Assembly: GCF_005405425.1 (NCBI RefSeq)
Contig: NZ_BJEA01000007.1
Location: 62,001-126,000, forward strand
DNA from: Lactiplantibacillus modestisalitolerans
GTDB lineage: Bacteria; Bacillota; Bacilli; Lactobacillales; Lactobacillaceae
Direction of reading: 5' to 3'
Length of the DNA stretch: 64,000 nucleotides
In this document: positions 15,197 to 26,332 of the stretch, one piece after another
How positions within the stretch are numbered: the first letter of the stretch is position 1
Layout of the letters: each line of letters begins with the position of its first letter
Made by a program: the position numbers and the translations under genes
Notes under the pieces: model-generated
The model's database searches: none
What the model was told of the DNA's origin: nothing
The model's input: only the letters and a program-made list of their open reading frames with translations

Positions 15197-15424
15197 CTAA
15201 TTAAAATTGTCCTTACGTATATTGAAGAAAGCATCTGCTTTATGCTTCTCCCAATATTCAACCAATTTTTCCGCTGTTTCTAACTTTATTCCACCAACTT
15301 TTCTACTGCCAGTTCGAAGCCTTGTAATTAACGGCTGCGAAACACCAGATTTCTTACCAATACTATAGGCTGTGAGTGTACTATCAAGTAAATCTTGAAC
15401 CTTCTCACTGGTTTTCTTTACCAT
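15197..15424 (-). CDS. Small helix-turn-helix protein
   Basis: 75 residues. TAYSIGKKSGVSQPLITRLRTGSRK (about 18-42) is a Cro/CI-like HTH, followed by a helix LETAEKLVEYWEKH. Ribosome site AAGGAG seven bases before the ATG. It lies just beyond the decayed end of the main CRISPR array and upstream of two tiny genes. A role as regulator of those is plausible but unproven. Its GC content is lower than that of the cas genes. Confidence 0.72.
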   Translation of the reverse strand: MVKKTSEKVQDLLDSTLTAYSIGKKSGVSQPLITRLRTGSRKVGGIKLETAEKLVEYWEKHKADAFFNIRKDNFN

Positions 15425-15454
15425 TTTTTCTCCTTACGATTAACTAGAATAAAT

Positions 15455-16399
15455 AAATCGTCCCTGCATATACGGGGAATACTTTTGAAGAAGGGTGAAG
15501 CGTAGACGCCATTTTTGGACGAACCCCGCATATGTGGGGAATACTCCATGACTGACAGCCTCGACATCACGGTTGAAGGCTCATCCCCCGCATGCGCGGG
15601 GAATACTGTTTTGTGTCCTAGAAGATACTGAATTTTTTGAGGATCACTCCCGCACACGCGGGGAATACCTTTGCGCAATTTTTTTCAACTTTTTCCATCA
15701 GGATCACCCCCGCATACGCGGGGAATACTTCCAAGCGGGGACAGCGATGGCATGATTAACGGGATCACCCCCGCATACGCGGGGAATACAAGACGCGAAC
15801 AACTACAAGGACTTGCAAGCGAGGATCACCCCCGCATACGCGGGGAATACGCGCCTTTCTTAGTCGCTTGCTCACGACAGTTGGGATCACCCCCGCATAC
15901 GCGGGGAATACAAGACTTTACGGCCCTTATTGTCCTTTTACCCAGGATCACCCCCGCATACGCGGGGAATACCCAGTGCAGGCTGGCCGTACAAAATGAC
16001 CCCGGGGATCACCCCCGCATACGCGGGGAATACTTTACAACGCCCGAAATTACTCCCTTAATTCCGGGATCACCCCCGCATACGCGGGGAATACTGCCAC
16101 CATTCAGCAGTTGCCCAGCGGCGTTTAGGATCACCCCCGCATACGCGGGGAATACCAACCATCACACTATACAACGCAATATAACACGGGATCACCCCCG
16201 CATACGCGGGGAATACTTGCAGACCAGTGGCTAGGCCGGTCGATGACAAGGATCACCCCCGCATACGCGGGGAATACGGCAATGCTGAAAGACCTAGACG
16301 GTCAGTTCGAGGATCACCCCCGCATACGCGGGGAATACGAAAGTGTGAGTGTTGTAGTCGAGTTCGAGACAGGATCACCCCCGCATACGCGGGGAATAC
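15455..16399 (-). CRISPR. Main type I-E CRISPR array, 16 repeats and 15 spacers
   Basis: Twelve near-identical 28-nt repeats start every 61 bases from 15701 to 16372 (33-nt spacers). Four decayed repeats at 15455, 15517, 15579 and 15641 (spacers of 32-34) mark the old end. In crRNA direction (minus) the repeat begins GTATTCCCCGC, has loop GTAT, then GCGGGG and the 5' handle GTGATCC. Newest spacers are expected at the high-coordinate end beside cas2. Open frames read through the repeats are artefacts. Confidence 0.97.
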
Positions 16400-16428
16400 A
16401 CTAAAGAAATCCCGGTAAATCAACGTTC
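16400..16428 (-). promoter_or_regulatory. Very short leader between cas2-dnaQ and the array
   Basis: Only 29 bases lie between the last cas stop codon and the first repeat, no longer than one spacer. The leader signals for integration and array transcription must either fit here or overlap the 3' end of the cas2-dnaQ coding sequence, unless the array is read from the cas operon. Confidence 0.5.
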
Positions 16429-18948
<2,520 letters not shown>

Positions 18949-18965
18949 TTCCGTCCCCCCTCCTA

Positions 18966-19646
18966 TTAAATTCCACTAAAGTAATCGACCGTGTGGGCCG
19001 GATTGGACAGCTCAACCGTAGTGGTACTCATCGCCCGAAAACCATATTGGCGATGACGCTGGTCAAATGAAACCATCCGGTCCTTAACCATCGTGCTGGC
19101 TTGGCCTGCTAATAGATCCGCATCAGCCATAATGGTGAGCGCAATCGTTGTACGTTGACGTCGTTGATACCAAGCCGCCGCCTGCCATTTTAAATGGGTC
19201 AAAACATCAACCGGCTGACCATCATGGATCAAAGCTTGTAACGGCCCGGCTGGCGTATTTGCCCGCCGACCTAAAAATAATTGGAACCGCGGGTGCGTTA
19301 ACGCGTTCTGGAGCCGCTCAAGCAGCTGCTCGTCCTCGCTACCAAGTGCCACAACAAAGCGCGCATCTTGTAAATAATCGCGGTAAGTCACTTTTCGCGT
19401 AGCGGTTTTCCACTCCACGACGTGATAGTCAGTTAACGACACCCCGGCTTGGTCAATTCGCACCGCAAATTGAAGGGCGTTTAATGTCTGAATGCGTTCA
19501 TCTCGGCGCCGATAGCCTAGGGCCGCGGCTAGTAGGCCGATAATGGCACTTTTCGACGGATAAGTAGTCGTCGTCCGCCGTTCAAAGGTGGCCTCGTTCC
19601 CATACGATTGTAAGGGCGCGGTTAAGTTAAACGTTAGTGTTTTCAT
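18966..19646 (-). CDS. cas5e: Cas5e (CasD), Cascade subunit
   Basis: 226 residues. KTLTFNLTAPLQSYGNEATFERRTTTTYPSKSAIIGLLAAALGY is the family's N-terminal signature (acidic and Gly-rich RAMP fold). It holds the crRNA 5' handle in Cascade. It overlaps cas7 by 20 bp and is followed by cas6e after 17 bp. Confidence 0.94.
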   Translation of the reverse strand: MKTLTFNLTAPLQSYGNEATFERRTTTTYPSKSAIIGLLAAALGYRRRDERIQTLNALQFAVRIDQAGVSLTDYHVVEWKTATRKVTYRDYLQDARFVVALGSEDEQLLERLQNALTHPRFQLFLGRRANTPAGPLQALIHDGQPVDVLTHLKWQAAAWYQRRQRTTIALTIMADADLLAGQASTMVKDRMVSFDQRHRQYGFRAMSTTTVELSNPAHTVDYFSGI

Positions 19647-20745
19647 CCTGCACCGCCTTTGTTAACGCTTCGGTGATTGTCGCTAATAGTTCTGGGAGCG
19701 TCTTTGCTTGTTGACCGATTGTCGTTTCGCGTTGACTCAGTACAACGTTTAACAGTGGTTGCTCAACTAATTCTTGATCAGCAATCGCTTGATAAGCCGC
19801 TTCCAAACGCTGTTCAGACGGCTTAACGAACCCTTGCCGGGACGTAACCGGCTCTTCAAATGCGGACACCAGGTTAACCGGGGTATCTGGACGAAGGGTG
19901 ACCATGATATAACTCGGCAACGTTTTATTCGCAAACGTGTTTTGCTTCCCACTCGGCATCGATAATAAGAAGGCCTTGATGAACTCAACCGTTCCCTTAA
20001 CCGCATCCTCAGCATCTAAATTGTGGGCAAGTTCGCGTAAGTTAACGTTAGCGTAGCGGTACAACGTTGACGAGTTATATTCAATCGTCCCTAACATCGC
20101 GGCGCCATTTTGGTCCTTTTCCTTTTCATCGTCCATTGCCGTGTAATAGTCAAATTCTGGCACCACTTCGTGAGTCGAGAGTGCGTGGGCCACTTGCGTA
20201 GACGCGTCCACGTTTAGTTCGGGATTGTCCGCCACCATTCGACCAAATAATGCTAAGTCAATTGAGTTAGCCCCCTTCATGATGGCCTTAATGTCCTTTA
20301 CGGCCTCTTTATCCGCTAAAGTATCGTGATCAACGGCGTATTGAGCTAGTTTTTCAATTTGGCCCGGACTAACCATCAGGAGGGCTCCGGTTTCATACCG
20401 TACGGGGGCATCCGGATTTTCTTTATCCTTGACTTCACTCATCTTAATTTTGGTCGCCTTGAACAACGCTTGAACTTTGGTCAACACTTCATCTGCAGAT
20501 AAAGTTGGTGCCAGCTCGCTGATTTTTGCTACTAGTAATTGAGGAACTTTCTTAGTTCGTTTCCCAATCAGCGTATGCTGTTCATCAAAAACTTTCCGAA
20601 CGGCCCGCTTCCAACTTTGTGAAGAAACCCGGGCCCGGCTAACGCCGCCGTAAAGTGCCGTCTTAGGCGCCCCCGCATCATCGCGGTTTAAATTTGAAGA
20701 TGGCACGGTTTGTAAAACGTTGATATCTACATATAAATTAGTCAT
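19627..20745 (-). CDS. cas7e: Cas7e (CasC/Cse4), Cascade backbone
   Basis: 372 residues. LYVDINVLQTVPSSNLNRDDAGAPKTALYGGVSRARVSSQSWKRAVR is the classic CasC start. Later LRELAHNLD and SMPSGKQNTFANKTLPSYI. Six copies line the crRNA in type I-E complexes. Its ATG region overlaps the end of cse2. Confidence 0.96.
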   Translation of the reverse strand: MTNLYVDINVLQTVPSSNLNRDDAGAPKTALYGGVSRARVSSQSWKRAVRKVFDEQHTLIGKRTKKVPQLLVAKISELAPTLSADEVLTKVQALFKATKIKMSEVKDKENPDAPVRYETGALLMVSPGQIEKLAQYAVDHDTLADKEAVKDIKAIMKGANSIDLALFGRMVADNPELNVDASTQVAHALSTHEVVPEFDYYTAMDDEKEKDQNGAAMLGTIEYNSSTLYRYANVNLRELAHNLDAEDAVKGTVEFIKAFLLSMPSGKQNTFANKTLPSYIMVTLRPDTPVNLVSAFEEPVTSRQGFVKPSEQRLEAAYQAIADQELVEQPLLNVVLSQRETTIGQQAKTLPELLATITEALTKAVQDENTNV

Positions 20746-21374
20746 TAGTTGTTCTCCCCTTTTGATTGTTTATTCTTATTAACGTAAAAATACTGTTGAC
20801 CCCAGCGCAACCGCACCCGGTTAGCTTGGGTATAGCCAAGTTGAATTTGATAAAAGTCCTGGGCTAACTGGGCATAATCCACCCGTGCATCCCCCACCCG
20901 TGACTTCAACATACCAATGAGATGACTAACGGCATCAATGATGGCCGCAATATTCGTCAAGGTTAAAATTGACTGGACTCGCCGGTCTAAAGCGACTTGA
21001 TAAGCAGGATCCAGCCGCATTCCAGCTAACACATCAAACAACGGCTTACCCGCGGGTAACGCCTGGTCAGCGTCCGCTAACTGGCCCTTGTAGCGTGGGC
21101 TTGGTCCATAAACGCAACGTTCGGTACTCTGCTGGTGCAACGCGTACAGCCGGACCGCAGCATAAATCGCCGTTTCTTCCTTGGTCGGTTGCCCGGAATG
21201 GCTTAGCATCCTGGATGGCATACTAGCCATCATCACTGGCCAAACGACTTGGGCTCGTGGACTGGTCATGGCACTGGCAGTTCGAACGCCCGCTAAAACG
21301 CCCTTATTAATATGGCCACCATTGTACAATTTCAAAATAATTTGCTTCGTACTACTTGCAATTTCAGCTTTCAT
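20745..21374 (-). CDS. cse2: Cse2 (CasB), small Cascade subunit
   Basis: 209 residues, longer than the E. coli form. The N-terminal part has LYNGGHINKGVLAGVRTASAM and the helical ETAIYAAVRLYALHQQS. Its position between cas8e and cas7 supports the call. It overlaps cas8e by 11 bp. It stabilises the R-loop on the non-target strand. Confidence 0.92.
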   Translation of the reverse strand: MKAEIASSTKQIILKLYNGGHINKGVLAGVRTASAMTSPRAQVVWPVMMASMPSRMLSHSGQPTKEETAIYAAVRLYALHQQSTERCVYGPSPRYKGQLADADQALPAGKPLFDVLAGMRLDPAYQVALDRRVQSILTLTNIAAIIDAVSHLIGMLKSRVGDARVDYAQLAQDFYQIQLGYTQANRVRLRWGQQYFYVNKNKQSKGENN

Positions 21375-23076
21375 CTTGCTTGATCCCCTCCTCTTGTAAC
21401 TTTAAATCCCGCTTAACTTTCCCTTGGAACATGCTCATTAATGTAAAAATATTTTCTAGTCCATATTCGCCCACAACGCCACTAATATCTCGTGGCGAGC
21501 TGTGATTCATGACATCCTTAGCGGCTGCCAAAGCAATCTGTCGGGCTGTTAATTTCCAATCAAGCACACTTTGATCCCGATCCGCGGTTGCTGTCAGGCT
21601 GACTAACCAATCTTTAAAGGGCTCGTTTAACCGACCATAAAACTGATCACTAAGTTTGGCCGCAAACGGCTTTGGATCCATTCTACGCAGAGTTCCAACG
21701 GACATTGCAAAACTATAAAAATCGGTTCCAATCTTCTGGGTCATCGTTATGACTTTGTCAATATAGACTGGCCAATAATCGTCCGTATGCGCATCGAAAA
21801 TTACACCGGCCATAATTTGAATATCATCATGATACTCAATCATTGGTAAATTGGCGGGCGCTCCACCGCCTACAAAAGTGACGGATGCTAGTGATAATCG
21901 CCGGGAAGCTGCTAAGATTTTGCGACTTTTCAGCAAATTGAGCCACCAAACTAGGCCCGGTTGCCGCAAATCGTCGCCCGCGGTTGGCGTAATTCCAACA
22001 TAGCTTCCAAAGTTTCGCCACATCGCTCGTGACATTGTAAATGAACTGCGGGTCGCCGGTATGTCATCTTCGGTTTTCTTGTCACGGCGCCAAATGGTCA
22101 TTGGCTCAATAAACACGTTATCGGACTCAAATCCAGGTAACGCAGCGCTAAAAATCGTTGGCTGCTGTTGCTCATCCCATTCAATGTGTAGTAGCCGTGC
22201 CCAATTAGTATATAAATCAGCCACGTTATCCGGGCGCCGTTGCATCTCGCGGCGATCAACGTACGCTTGCATATCATCACATTCCCAAACGGGATGTTGT
22301 GGCGCATACTTATGCTTTTCATTAATCAGTACTAAATTCAGCATCAACGTTTCAAACACCGTTTGCCCGTCAGCGTAAACCGAATTCAACTTATATAGCC
22401 AGCCCATTGAAGACGAAAATTTATCCGCCGTTTCAACTTTCGTTTTATCCGTCGTACCAGCAAAGTTTTGGTAAGTAATAAGCCAACGTGCTAATTCAGC
22501 CAAAGTTAGTTGATTCTTTTCCATGTCGGCTCGAGAAGCAAAAATTGCGGGGGTGTTATTACTTTCCGAAACCCGCCGATTCAGTTGCTTAATCGCGACG
22601 GTCCCCTTACCGAGCGCGACGCGTTTGTTTTCGGCAACGACGGCATCATAATCTTCAGTGGTGACTTGATAAAACGGATGGGCACCAAAAAGGTCAAACC
22701 GATCAGCAAACTGGTGCAAGTACTGCACCACGTTAGCTGAAAAGTGGCCCATCTTAAAAACTTGTTCCCAGGTCTTCAACAACGCGTCTTCATAAGCCTC
22801 CGGATCAACGTCAAGTTTTCGCTGGTGGACCGGGTCTTTGTCAATTCCCCGGTACGGCTGACCATTGCCGTCATAGCGCGAATAGACCGTGGTTAGAATA
22901 GCTAGTAAAACACGCATGACCGCAAGATCCTGAGTTCGCATATCGCCGGCTAACTGGCGATAATCTTGAGCGTGTTCAAATAATTCAATTAACGAAACCG
23001 TTCTAGGCGCGTTCGTATGACACTCAGTAACCTTAATCCACGGATCGGTCGTTAAGTTAAACGTTGGTTTCTCCAT
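21364..23076 (-). CDS. cas8e: Cas8e (Cse1/CasA), large Cascade subunit
   Basis: 570 residues. PTFNLTTDPWIKVTE is the usual Cse1 start. I choose the ATG 23076, because AGGAGG lies nine bases upstream. The longer frame from 23109 would begin inside cas3 without a ribosome site. It recognises the PAM and recruits Cas3. Cas3 stops 4 bp upstream, so translation is coupled. The C-terminal four-helix bundle region seems complete. Confidence 0.94.
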   Translation of the reverse strand: MEKPTFNLTTDPWIKVTECHTNAPRTVSLIELFEHAQDYRQLAGDMRTQDLAVMRVLLAILTTVYSRYDGNGQPYRGIDKDPVHQRKLDVDPEAYEDALLKTWEQVFKMGHFSANVVQYLHQFADRFDLFGAHPFYQVTTEDYDAVVAENKRVALGKGTVAIKQLNRRVSESNNTPAIFASRADMEKNQLTLAELARWLITYQNFAGTTDKTKVETADKFSSSMGWLYKLNSVYADGQTVFETLMLNLVLINEKHKYAPQHPVWECDDMQAYVDRREMQRRPDNVADLYTNWARLLHIEWDEQQQPTIFSAALPGFESDNVFIEPMTIWRRDKKTEDDIPATRSSFTMSRAMWRNFGSYVGITPTAGDDLRQPGLVWWLNLLKSRKILAASRRLSLASVTFVGGGAPANLPMIEYHDDIQIMAGVIFDAHTDDYWPVYIDKVITMTQKIGTDFYSFAMSVGTLRRMDPKPFAAKLSDQFYGRLNEPFKDWLVSLTATADRDQSVLDWKLTARQIALAAAKDVMNHSSPRDISGVVGEYGLENIFTLMSMFQGKVKRDLKLQEEGIKQDES

Positions 23077-23080
23077 GCAA

Positions 23081-25876
23081 TCACTCCTCCTTTTGATAAC
23101 TAAGTCCACGGGTCGTTGAATAGCTTAATTGCCAGCCAAGTAACGTTACCGTATTTGATTCGTCCAGCACTAACGCCAAACTCCCCCGAAGCCACGGTTT
23201 ACCAGCCCAATCTGGGAAAGTTTGCGCGGTTTGGCGTTCGAGTGCTTTGATTGCGCGATCAATCGCATTTTTAGGATACCGCGTAATCGCCGCTGGAATG
23301 CGGATTACTTGTTGCGCAACCTCCATTGCACGCACCGCGGCTACTGGGCGTCCATCAAGTAATTGAATAACACCCGTATTTGATTGACGTAACAGGACCA
23401 CTTCCAGGCTTTCTTGAATATCGCGGACAGCCGCATTAGCGCGAATACTATCAGCTTCGGCACTTTGATGGGCGCGTTTTAGCCAGCCGTGCAAGGTTGC
23501 GTAACGGCCAGTTTGCGGCGCTTGAATTTGAAACGCCTCCGCTCGATCTTCCTGCTCATTTTGCCGGCGTTTAAACTCGCGATACGGCGCTTTAATCCCC
23601 GGCACCTGTTGATCGGTGCGTTGATCGTAAACTTTCTGAACTAATGGTGAAATCGCCGTTGGCAACGTGAGCGTGTCTGGTAAGAAATAATCCGTTTTAC
23701 GTAGCAGGTAGTTACCATAGACCGCCTCATTCGCATCACCATAATCTCCCGCCCCGTTAACGCCTAACAAGACAAGTTGTGGTTGTTCAAGTCCTACCGG
23801 TCGCTTAAGCACATGGCGGTGTAAACGGCCAACCCGTTGTAGCACTAAGTCGATTGGTGCAATATCGGTATACATAATGTCAAAGTCAACATCTAGTGAC
23901 TGTTCCAGTACCTGCGTACCAATAACGATGAGTCGTTCTGGGCGTTGACCGTGTTTTCCAATCAGTCGTTGCAGTTCAGCTTCCTGAACAACCCGATCAG
24001 GCGCCAAAAAGGCAGAATGTAATACCATTAATTGAATATCACTGACTTGCGCGACAAGCTCTGCGAGGCCCTGAGCCCGTTTCACGGTATTGACGATAAT
24101 TCCGGCAACGCCACCCAATTTTATCCTGTCTAGTACATTTTGAACTAGGGCCTGATCATCACCACTAAAACGTTGAACTGCCACCGTTTGTGTAAGTTGA
24201 CCACCGTTTCCCGTATTATCAGTCACCTGCTTAAGTTCACATCCGTCCACTAAACTCAAAAGCGGATAGGCCGTAACTTCCTGCCAGTTTGCTGGCGCAA
24301 CTAACTGATCCCGATAATCATAGCCGTACTTTCCCCTTAAGTACTTCTTAATCAGTTCATTACGTTTTTCCTTGGGGAGCGTTGCCGATAAAATGACGAC
24401 GGGAACGTGGTAAGCTCCCAACCAAATTAACGCTTCTTCCAGATAAGAAGTCATATAGGTATCATAAGCATGGACCTCATCAATAATGACGACCTTACCG
24501 CTAAACCCGAAGTGTCGCAGAAAGAGATGTTTTTGCTTCAGCCCCATCAGCAGTAAATTATCAATTGTCCCGACCGAAAAAGGGGTTAAAACGGATTTTT
24601 TACCGGTAAACCAGCTGTTTAAAGCAACTGAACCGCCATCCACCCAGTCATGATCACGCGGATTATCTTCCTCGTCAAACGCATTTACGTTACTGGACTG
24701 GACCAATTCCTGATATAATGGGTTATAAACTTTTTTGCCGTGCAATTCATCTTCTTGAAGCCGTAACCGCTCATCAACGGCAATTTTTGAAAGCCACTGA
24801 TTAAAGCGGGTAAACATTGCATCCGTGGTTGCTTGTGTCGGCAAACCCATGAAGACGCCATTTCGACCAGTGGCGTGAGCCAGTTGTTCAGCAGCAACTA
24901 AGGCAACTTCCGTTTTACCGCTACCCATCCCGGCTTCAATGATAATCAGGCCGGGATCAGTAGCTTGGCCAATACTAGTCGTCATGCTTTGCTGAAATTC
25001 ACGCGCGTGGAATCCCCAACGCGCATGGTATGGGTCTTCATCTAGCGCGACTTGTGCGGGATGCCAGCTATCCGTCGTTTTCCAGTTCAAGATGGCACTT
25101 TGTAAGCGGGCATCCGTATCAAGTTCAGCCGGTTCACCTAACCGGACAAGTGGAAATAACGGTTTGCGCTTAGCACTGTCTAAATATTCTGTGGACGCCA
25201 ACCAATCAGCCATGATGAGCAGCCCTTCCAGAATAACGGCTTGGGGTTGCGTTATGGTCGGAATTTCGGCAACGCTTTGATAACCAGCCACCTCGAGCGC
25301 TTGGTTAAAAAGTGCTTCTTGCACAATTTTCCAAGGGCGCTGGACTTCGGCGCATTTGGTAGACTGATAATAATTCTCCTGAAACGGCGCCTGGCTGGTT
25401 TCTGGCGACGCATCAATCGTACGCCCGTGATGGGCGCCGATAATTGACGCCACTGAATCTGGGACCTCATGCCAATCTAGAATAGTTTCACCAGCAATCG
25501 GATGCGGTGACTCGCTCATAAAAACCGGAGCTTTTAGCTCTTTGAAGCCGGCCACTGTTAATTGCGCCATTAGTGTACTATCCAGGTCATCATCGTGGTT
25601 CCGCGACCGCTTCGCCTGAAAAGCGGGGGTTGCCTTTCCAATATCATGTACAAAGCCGATAAACTTGATAAGCTTCTGAGCCCCTGCTGGTGATAGTGAC
25701 TCTTCAAGTCGTAATTTAACACCCTCACCGACCCAACCGGTGTATAACCAATTAATGACGTTAGCCGTATCTGTCAAATGAACAATTAACGGTAGCCAAA
25801 ATTTCCCTTCTTCCCCCGAAGTTTTTTTAGCCCACAACGCGTTTACTAGTGCTGTGGTTTGCATTGTCGACGTCAA
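23081..25876 (-). CDS. cas3: Cas3 nuclease-helicase
   Basis: 931 residues. HD nuclease: His 33, FVHDIGK (His-Asp 77-78), GAHHGR (about 145). SF2 helicase: AGMGSGKTEVAL (about 317), DEVH box (about 466), LSATLP (about 492), RVGRLHRH (about 684). It is recruited by Cascade to cut and unwind target DNA. The start is a TTG with AGGAGG nine bases upstream; the next ATG at 25864 is too far from that site. First gene of the cas operon, apparently intact. Confidence 0.95.
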   Translation of the reverse strand: MTSTMQTTALVNALWAKKTSGEEGKFWLPLIVHLTDTANVINWLYTGWVGEGVKLRLEESLSPAGAQKLIKFIGFVHDIGKATPAFQAKRSRNHDDDLDSTLMAQLTVAGFKELKAPVFMSESPHPIAGETILDWHEVPDSVASIIGAHHGRTIDASPETSQAPFQENYYQSTKCAEVQRPWKIVQEALFNQALEVAGYQSVAEIPTITQPQAVILEGLLIMADWLASTEYLDSAKRKPLFPLVRLGEPAELDTDARLQSAILNWKTTDSWHPAQVALDEDPYHARWGFHAREFQQSMTTSIGQATDPGLIIIEAGMGSGKTEVALVAAEQLAHATGRNGVFMGLPTQATTDAMFTRFNQWLSKIAVDERLRLQEDELHGKKVYNPLYQELVQSSNVNAFDEEDNPRDHDWVDGGSVALNSWFTGKKSVLTPFSVGTIDNLLLMGLKQKHLFLRHFGFSGKVVIIDEVHAYDTYMTSYLEEALIWLGAYHVPVVILSATLPKEKRNELIKKYLRGKYGYDYRDQLVAPANWQEVTAYPLLSLVDGCELKQVTDNTGNGGQLTQTVAVQRFSGDDQALVQNVLDRIKLGGVAGIIVNTVKRAQGLAELVAQVSDIQLMVLHSAFLAPDRVVQEAELQRLIGKHGQRPERLIVIGTQVLEQSLDVDFDIMYTDIAPIDLVLQRVGRLHRHVLKRPVGLEQPQLVLLGVNGAGDYGDANEAVYGNYLLRKTDYFLPDTLTLPTAISPLVQKVYDQRTDQQVPGIKAPYREFKRRQNEQEDRAEAFQIQAPQTGRYATLHGWLKRAHQSAEADSIRANAAVRDIQESLEVVLLRQSNTGVIQLLDGRPVAAVRAMEVAQQVIRIPAAITRYPKNAIDRAIKALERQTAQTFPDWAGKPWLRGSLALVLDESNTVTLLGWQLSYSTTRGLSYQKEE

Positions 25877-25946
25877 ATCGATATCCCTCCTTTTGACAAT
25901 TTTGATAACATTCTAATTCAATTAACTTCCTTCTTAACTTGAAATA

Positions 25947-25975
25947 AGCATAGCATCTTAAATCCTTTAAAGCAA
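25947..25975 (-). promoter_or_regulatory. Promoter of the cas operon
   Basis: TTGCTT (25970-25975) and TATGCT (25947-25952) on minus with exactly 17 bases between. Match is moderate, as expected for a controlled promoter. The leader to the TTG start of cas3 is about 65 nt. The -35 box lies inside the sequence matched by the mini-array spacer. Confidence 0.55.
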
Positions 25976-25985
25976 CTATAACATT
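25969..25985 (-). promoter_or_regulatory. Partial protospacer with AA PAM on the cas promoter
   Basis: The minus strand holds GTTATAGTTGCTTT (25969-25982), identical to spacer positions 2-15 of the mini-array at 26018-26106. The bases two and three before this match are AA (25984-25985), so with position 1 mismatched, the PAM is 5'-AA, the one reported for the Streptococcus thermophilus type I-E system. Beyond the seed, positions 17, 20 and 28-32 also match (21 of 33 in all). This fits binding without cleavage. Confidence 0.7.
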
Positions 25986-25997
25986 ATTAATTTTTAA

Positions 25998-26018
25998 AGA
26001 CTACTAAATTAGTAGTCT
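25998..26018 (-). terminator. Hairpin directly after the mini-array
   Basis: Perfect 8-bp stem AGACTACT / AGTAGTCT with a 5-base loop. On minus it is followed by TTTAAAAATTAAT, so the T-run is weak. It touches the last base of the second repeat and would end or stabilise the short guide RNA before the cas promoter. Confidence 0.55.
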
Positions 26019-26106
26019 AATCACCCCTACATCCATAGGGAACACAAGCATTGCTTCGCAATCAAAGCAACTATAACTGGATCACCCTCACGTCCATGAG
26101 GAACAA
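26018..26106 (-). CRISPR. Two-repeat mini-CRISPR, probable cas-regulating guide RNA (CreR-like)
   Basis: Repeats at 26079-26106 and 26018-26045 (28 nt each) flank one 33-nt spacer (26046-26078): the same geometry as the main array. The repeats keep the ends (TTCC ... GGGTGAT) and the six-pair stem, but several stem pairs are changed on both sides: C-G to T-A and G-C to A-T, plus a T-G wobble. The loop becomes GGAC or GGAT. The spacer seed matches the cas promoter. Cas6e and Cascade can probably use this RNA. Function inferred by analogy with CreR RNAs of other CRISPR systems. Confidence 0.75.
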
Positions 26107-26120
26107 ATTGTTACTGTAGT

Positions 26121-26149
26121 ATTATAGCGCGAGTTGGGGAGTTCGGCAT
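26121..26149 (-). promoter_or_regulatory. Promoter of the mini-CRISPR
   Basis: A perfect TATAAT (26121-26126 on minus). The -35 region (about 26144-26149) is weak. A start near 26114 would put the transcript's 5' end about 8 nt before the first repeat, which fits a dedicated guide RNA gene. Confidence 0.5.
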
Positions 26150-26185
26150 CTATCTTGTTAAACTTAATTATTCTAGACACTTAGT

Positions 26186-26255
26186 AAAAAAACATCATGT
26201 ATCCCTTGCCTCAACCGATTGCATGTATAGGTTAGAGAAAGGAAAACTATGATGT
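26186..26255 (-). terminator. Terminator-like hairpin after the two-gene module
   Basis: Arms ACATCAT / ATGATGT enclose about 50 bases that can fold further (AACC ... GGTT). Seven T follow on minus. It lies about 80 bp after the stop at 26333. A 14-codon frame on plus at 26249, with AAAGGA upstream, is probably incidental. Confidence 0.55.
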
Positions 26256-26332
26256 CCTATTTTAAAAATAAAGATTTCAACCTGACTATTTAAAAGTGAA
26301 CATTGCATTTCACCATTATCTACTGTTATTTC

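Noticed and set aside
15573-16418. Long plus-strand open frames with repeated DHPRIRGEY / SPPHTRGI / ITPAYAGNT peptides
   Set aside because: They are the type I-E CRISPR repeats read in three frames. No ribosome site and the repeats are spaced by 61 bases.
26249-26293. 14-codon plus-strand frame with AAAGGA before its ATG, as a CreT-like toxin
   Set aside because: It lies in the arm of a terminator hairpin of the opposite strand and has no clear promoter.
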